This document shows, piece by piece, positions 12,780 to 15,786 of a stretch of 15,786 nt of DNA (the stretch's first letter is position 1; the number at the start of each line of letters is the position of its first letter). Below the pieces are notes generated by a model. That model ran no database searches. It was not told the DNA's origin and saw nothing but the letters and a program-made list of their open reading frames with translations. The DNA comes from Chloroflexota bacterium (lineage in GTDB: Bacteria > Chloroflexota > Dehalococcoidia > JACQGW01). The position numbers were made by a program, and so were the translations under genes. Location of the stretch: the NCBI GenBank assembly GCA_016199325.1, contig JACQGW010000346.1, positions 1 through 15,786 of the forward strand, written 5' to 3'.

Positions 12780-14135
12780 CTATACGGCAGATGCTACTGC
12801 GGCCAGGGGTACGGGCGATGGCCCGACGTGAACGCCGGCCCGGTACACTGCGGCGACGTCGGCCATCCGGTGGATGTCGTCCAGCGGATCGCCCCGCACG
12901 ACGCAGATGTCCGCCTCTTTGCCTGCTTCAAGTGTGCCGGTGAGATGAGCAATGCCGCAGAGCTCGGCCGCAATCCGCGTCACCGATTCGATGGCCTGGA
13001 TCGGCGCTAGCCCGCCCTCGACCGCCTGCTCCAGACCGTGGTGGAGATGGCCGAAATCGCAGGCGCCGCACCCGGCATCGGTGCTGACGGCCATGCGCGG
13101 CCGCATGCCGGCCTGCAAGAAGCGCCGGAAGATGTCGGTTTTGGCGTCGTAATACTCCTCCAGCGTACGCACGCGCTGCTGTTCCTGAGGCGTCAGCGGC
13201 TCCTGCGCCTGTTTCGCCCGCAGCTCGAGCAGGACGCTGTAGCCGCCGGCCGGAAAGGTGAAGCTCAGGAAGACGCCGGACTGCACCATACGGTCGGCGA
13301 TGCGCTCGTCGTAGCGCAAACTGCGGTACGCGACCACGGTTCGGTCGGGGAGGCCGAGACCCAATTGGGGAGCGGGCGGCGGCTCCTCGAACTCGGCGTG
13401 CTCGATACAGTCCAGCCCCGCGTCCAGGCAGTTGACGATCGACTGGGTGGCCCGACAGTGGGCGGCCGTGAGTCGGCCGAGGCCGTGGGCGGCCTCGACG
13501 ATGACCCGCAGCTCATCGGCCGTATAGGAGGCATAATACGGGAGGTTCCCGAGCGTGCCCCCGCCCGACGCCATGATCTTGATGTGGTCGGCCCCCTCGG
13601 CCACCAGCTCCCGCACCGCCGCCCGCATGCTATCGGGGCCATCGGCGGTGCCGTTGCACCAGTAGAAGTGGCCCATCCTGTGCGTGAGGGGACGTCCGCT
13701 CAGCAGCAGGCGCGGGGATGGAAAGTAGCCCCGCTTGGTGGCCTCGCGGACGATGAACGTCACCTGATTCCGGCCGCCGTTGTCGCGCAGGGTCGTCACG
13801 CCGCTGGCAAGATGGAGCTGGAGGTTGCGCGCCGAGACGAGCGCCATCATCTCGTCGGAATCGGCGACCATCTGCTCGTACCGGCGGCCGTCGCCGGCGA
13901 GCGTCAGGTGGGCGTGGGCGTCGATCATCCCCGGCAGGATGGTCGCATCGGGATAGTGGTGGACCGGATGGTCGTTCAGCCTGCTGCCGAATTCGCCGGC
14001 GGGACCGACGGCCACAATCCGCGAGCCTTCGACGCCGACGACGCCGTCGTGGATGAGGCCCGAGCCCGTCGCGGGAATGACGCGGTCGGCGCGCACGTAG
14101 TGGCGGAGCCCTGAATGCATATTCGCCCTGTCCAT
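12780..14135 (-). CDS. Metal-dependent amidohydrolase, 451 aa
   Basis: TIM-barrel amidohydrolase with the complete ligand set: H74 and H76 (IDAHAHL), K186 (HIKIMASGGG), H226 (TAAHCRA), H246 (CIEHAEFE) and D353 (VSTDAG). GYFPSPRLLLSGRPL (136-150) and the C-terminal GKEADICVVRGDPLDD (405-420) are typical of the imidazolonepropionase/prolidase-like subfamily. An insertion of about 60 residues, Gln/Glu/Arg-rich (around 305-335), before the D353 strand distinguishes it from the other two amidohydrolases here. Start: ATG at 14135 with GGGAGG (14144-14149) 8 nt upstream. It follows the 14230-15468 amidohydrolase on the same strand; the gap would be only 18 nt without the repeat element lying in it, so an operon is likely. 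Substrate unknown. Confidence 0.9.
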   Translation of the reverse strand: MDRANMHSGLRHYVRADRVIPATGSGLIHDGVVGVEGSRIVAVGPAGEFGSRLNDHPVHHYPDATILPGMIDAHAHLTLAGDGRRYEQMVADSDEMMALVSARNLQLHLASGVTTLRDNGGRNQVTFIVREATKRGYFPSPRLLLSGRPLTHRMGHFYWCNGTADGPDSMRAAVRELVAEGADHIKIMASGGGTLGNLPYYASYTADELRVIVEAAHGLGRLTAAHCRATQSIVNCLDAGLDCIEHAEFEEPPPAPQLGLGLPDRTVVAYRSLRYDERIADRMVQSGVFLSFTFPAGGYSVLLELRAKQAQEPLTPQEQQRVRTLEEYYDAKTDIFRRFLQAGMRPRMAVSTDAGCGACDFGHLHHGLEQAVEGGLAPIQAIESVTRIAAELCGIAHLTGTLEAGKEADICVVRGDPLDDIHRMADVAAVYRAGVHVGPSPVPLAAVASAV

Positions 14136-14152
14136 CGGCTACACCTCCCAGT

Positions 14153-14243
14153 TTCAGTAGAGAACGAACCCCATGCGTCATGCGTCATGCGTCATGCGTC
14201 ACGGATGACGGATGACGCATGACGCAGATTCAGTAGAGAACGA
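14153..14243. repeat. Palindromic ATGCGTC element flanked by 15-bp direct repeats
   Basis: Four tandem ATGCGTC units (14173-14200) face inverted GGATGAC/GCATGAC units (14202-14226); TGCGTCATGCGTCAT at 14174-14188 is perfectly complementary to 14212-14226. The 61-bp block 14168-14228 is bracketed by two identical copies of TTCAGTAGAGAACGA (14153-14167 and 14229-14243). The right copy holds the last codons and stop of the upstream amidohydrolase. The layout resembles a target duplication around an inserted palindromic element. Confidence 0.9.
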
Positions 14244-15468
14244 CGCCATCCCTGACCATTAGCCTGCCACCGAGGAACACCAGGTGGACCTGCCAGAGAG
14301 CTGCGAGCGATGCCAGCGGATTCCCGTCGACGACCAGCACGTCGGCCAGTTTCCCGACGGCCAGGGTTCCCACCTCCGTGCCGAGGTCGAGGAGCTCGGC
14401 GCCGTTGCGCGTCGACATGACGATGGCATCCATGCGGGTCTTGCAGACCCCGACGTCGTACAGCAGCTCGACCTCGCGCGCGACGGCGTTGTGCGGCACG
14501 GCCCAACTGCCGGCATCGGTGCCCATCGCCATCTTGACTCCCGCCCGGGCCGCCCGCAGGAGCGGCTCCACGCGCCGGCCGCTCGTGATCCGAAGTCGGC
14601 GCTCCTCGATCTCGAAGGTCGGCATGCCGAGCTCCGCCCCGCGCTCCACCGCCAGGTAATTGGCAGAGAGGGTTGGGACAACCCACACGCCGTTCCGAAT
14701 GGCCGTCTCGAGCATCTCGCCGTCAAAGGGGGGCGTGTGCTCGAGGCAGTCGAACCCGGCCGCAAGGCAGTTGCGGACGGCCCGCGCCTCCACGGCGTGC
14801 GCCGTGATCTTCTTGTCGGCCTCGTGCGCCTCGTCGGCGGCCGCGGCGAGCTCCGCCCGCGTAAACTCGGGAAGCTCCTTATTCGACGCAGTGCCGACGC
14901 GCGTCAGGCCCTCTCTCCGGCTGCCGCTGGCCATCACCTTGATCCAATCGGCGCCGATCTTCAGTTGCTCTCGGACGGCCTTGCGGACCTCGTCCGGGCC
15001 ATTGACCTCGTAGTTGGGCTGCCAGTAGCAGTGGCCGCCCGTCTGCACGAGGGCGATGCCGCTATGGATCAGCCGAGGGCCGACGAGGATGTTCTCCTGG
15101 ATCGCCTCGACGAGGGCGGCATCGATGCCGTAGGGCACGCCGACCTCGCGAATCGTCGTCACGCCGGCCTGGAGGCACTGGCGCAGATTCATCGTCGCCT
15201 TGGCCATCGCCACCATGGGCGAATCCCAGTGCGATTGCGTCTTGAGATCGTGGAGGCCGTCCCAGGAGAGGTGGGTGTGGCAGTTGATGAGCCCCGGCAG
15301 GAGGGTCTTGCCGGCCACGTCGATCACCTGCGCGTCCGAGGGGACGGCCACCTCGCCATCCTTGCCCAATCCGACGATCCGCTGGCCCTCGATCAGGAGG
15401 ACCGCCGGCGCGATGGGATCGCTCCCCGTGCCGTCGACGAGTATCCCGCCTTTGAGTGCGGTTACCAT
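14230..15468 (-). CDS. Metal-dependent amidohydrolase, 412 aa
   Basis: First gene of the minus-strand run. It is a TIM-barrel amidohydrolase with H64 and H66 (INCHTHL), K177 (WIKVMASGS), H224 (ITAHAVE), H244 (CLEHTPP) and D318 (MGTDAG); all metal ligands are kept. IHSGIALVQTGGHCYW (134-149) and GKLADVLVVDGNPL (372-385) match the same subfamily as the other two amidohydrolases in the window. Closest in style are Xaa-Pro dipeptidase-like or imidazolonepropionase-like enzymes of the cytosol; the exact substrate is open. Start: ATG at 15468, with GGAGG (15480-15484) 11 nt upstream, is preferred over GTG 15507 or ATG 15492, which lack a Shine-Dalgarno and add a non-family N-terminus. A consensus promoter lies about 90 bp upstream. 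The last codons fall within one copy of the 15-bp direct repeat. Confidence 0.9.
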   Translation of the reverse strand: MVTALKGGILVDGTGSDPIAPAVLLIEGQRIVGLGKDGEVAVPSDAQVIDVAGKTLLPGLINCHTHLSWDGLHDLKTQSHWDSPMVAMAKATMNLRQCLQAGVTTIREVGVPYGIDAALVEAIQENILVGPRLIHSGIALVQTGGHCYWQPNYEVNGPDEVRKAVREQLKIGADWIKVMASGSRREGLTRVGTASNKELPEFTRAELAAAADEAHEADKKITAHAVEARAVRNCLAAGFDCLEHTPPFDGEMLETAIRNGVWVVPTLSANYLAVERGAELGMPTFEIEERRLRITSGRRVEPLLRAARAGVKMAMGTDAGSWAVPHNAVAREVELLYDVGVCKTRMDAIVMSTRNGAELLDLGTEVGTLAVGKLADVLVVDGNPLASLAALWQVHLVFLGGRLMVRDGVVLY

Positions 15469-15558
15469 TGATCCACTATCCTCCGCCCACATTCGGTCTC
15501 GCGCCACCCGTTGGGTGTGAGCCTTCAGCGGTCAGCGATCGGCTTCCGGCCTGGCGGC

Positions 15559-15586
15559 ATTATATCGCCATCGGGTCGGCTGTCAA
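15559..15586 (-). promoter_or_regulatory. Consensus sigma-70 promoter of the amidohydrolase operon
   Basis: On the minus strand a perfect TTGACA (15581-15586) and a perfect TATAAT (15559-15564) are 16 nt apart. Transcription would start near 15552, giving a leader of about 84 nt to the ATG at 15468. It is the strongest promoter match in the window. Confidence 0.8.
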
Positions 15587-15597
15587 GTCGTGAACGG

Positions 15598-15669
15598 CGA
15601 AAGACGACGGACCGCCAGGGCGCCAAGATCGCCAAGAAAGACGCCAACGGGATTTCTTGGTTTCTGGTT
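15598..15669. repeat. CGCCAAGA-family interspersed repeat
   Basis: Imperfect units ACCGCCAGGG, CGCCAAGATC, GCCAAGAAAG and ACGCCAACGG run in series and end in TTTCTTGGTTTCTGGTT. The last word links it to the repeats at 9203-9226 and 12723-12774. The IS66-like element end begins immediately after it. Confidence 0.6.
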
Positions 15670-15786
15670 GTAACTATTCAGCCTGTAGATTGGGGACGAA
15701 GGGAGTACCTGCGAAGACATGCTCAAGCGCCGTGAGGACGGGGTGGCCCTGCTTGCGAACCGTCGAGATGTAGCTGCGGGTCCGAC
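15670..15786 (-). mobile_element. End of an IS66-like insertion sequence, cut by the window edge
   Basis: A transposase C-terminus lies 4 bp inside a candidate element end, GTAACTATTCAGCC (15670-15683). A GTAA-type terminus fits IS66-family ends. If the boundary is right, the 8-bp target duplication would be TTCTGGTT (15662-15669) with a second copy beyond the window. The boundary is inferred from one end only. Confidence 0.55.
15674..15786 (-). CDS. IS66-family transposase, C-terminal 36 residues (partial)
   Basis: The minus-strand frame entering from the right edge reads RTRSYISTVRKQGHPVLTAL, then EHVFAGTPFVPNLQAE and a TAG stop (15674-15676). The words RSYISTxRKQG, the L..ALxxxF.G.P spacing and the short tail match the end of IS66-family DDE transposases. 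Only the tail is present, so integrity of the rest cannot be judged. It is oriented the same way as the amidohydrolase operon and lies about 200 bp upstream of its first gene. Confidence 0.75.
   Translation of the reverse strand, partial: RTRSYISTVRKQGHPVLTALEHVFAGTPFVPNLQAE

Overview
The window is GC-rich bacterial DNA with dense coding on both strands. Thr-Pro-rich linkers in a large surface protein, a GT39-type glycosyltransferase with Pro/Gly-rich loops, a Tat-type Kelch lipoprotein and many palindromic intergenic repeats suggest a Chloroflexota-like organism (Thermomicrobia or relatives). This placement is inference from style; no rRNA or other marker gene is present.

Left part (1-4.1 kb): a membrane glycosyltransferase and a small unrecognised alpha/beta-barrel-like protein lie on the plus strand. 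They converge on a minus-strand metal-dependent amidohydrolase across a 27-bp perfect inverted repeat. The amidohydrolase reading frame runs into that repeat, so its last residues are repeat-encoded.

Centre (4.2-9.2 kb): a membrane-anchored, secreted multi-domain protein with two Thr-Pro-rich linkers is on the minus strand. It is divergent from a Kelch-repeat lipoprotein. Next comes a multi-pass membrane protein with an HxxxH motif that looks like a site-2-protease fold lacking the catalytic Glu.

The most interesting locus (9.4-11.6 kb) is a plus-strand run of three genes. The first is a thioredoxin-fold AhpC/TSA-like protein interrupted by an in-frame UGA exactly where the family has its active-site cysteine (U49-x-x-C52). 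A bacterial SECIS-like hairpin with a bulged U and a GU-containing loop follows, so I read it as a selenoprotein that ordinary gene calling would truncate. Its stop overlaps the start of a phosphonatase-like HAD hydrolase by 4 bp, and an RraA-like aldolase family protein follows, closed by a hairpin terminator.

Right part (11.9-15.8 kb): a minus-strand run of two more amidohydrolases and an alpha/beta hydrolase is driven by a consensus promoter (TTGACA-16-TATAAT at 15559-15586). The two amidohydrolase genes are separated by a small palindromic element flanked by a 15-bp direct repeat. The right edge holds the C-terminal end of an IS66-like transposase.

The three amidohydrolases share one subfamily architecture with all metal ligands kept. 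Together with the alpha/beta hydrolase, HAD hydrolase and RraA protein they suggest a scavenging or catabolic, hydrolytic lifestyle; substrates cannot be read from the sequence. Several families of short palindromic repeats occupy almost every intergenic gap.
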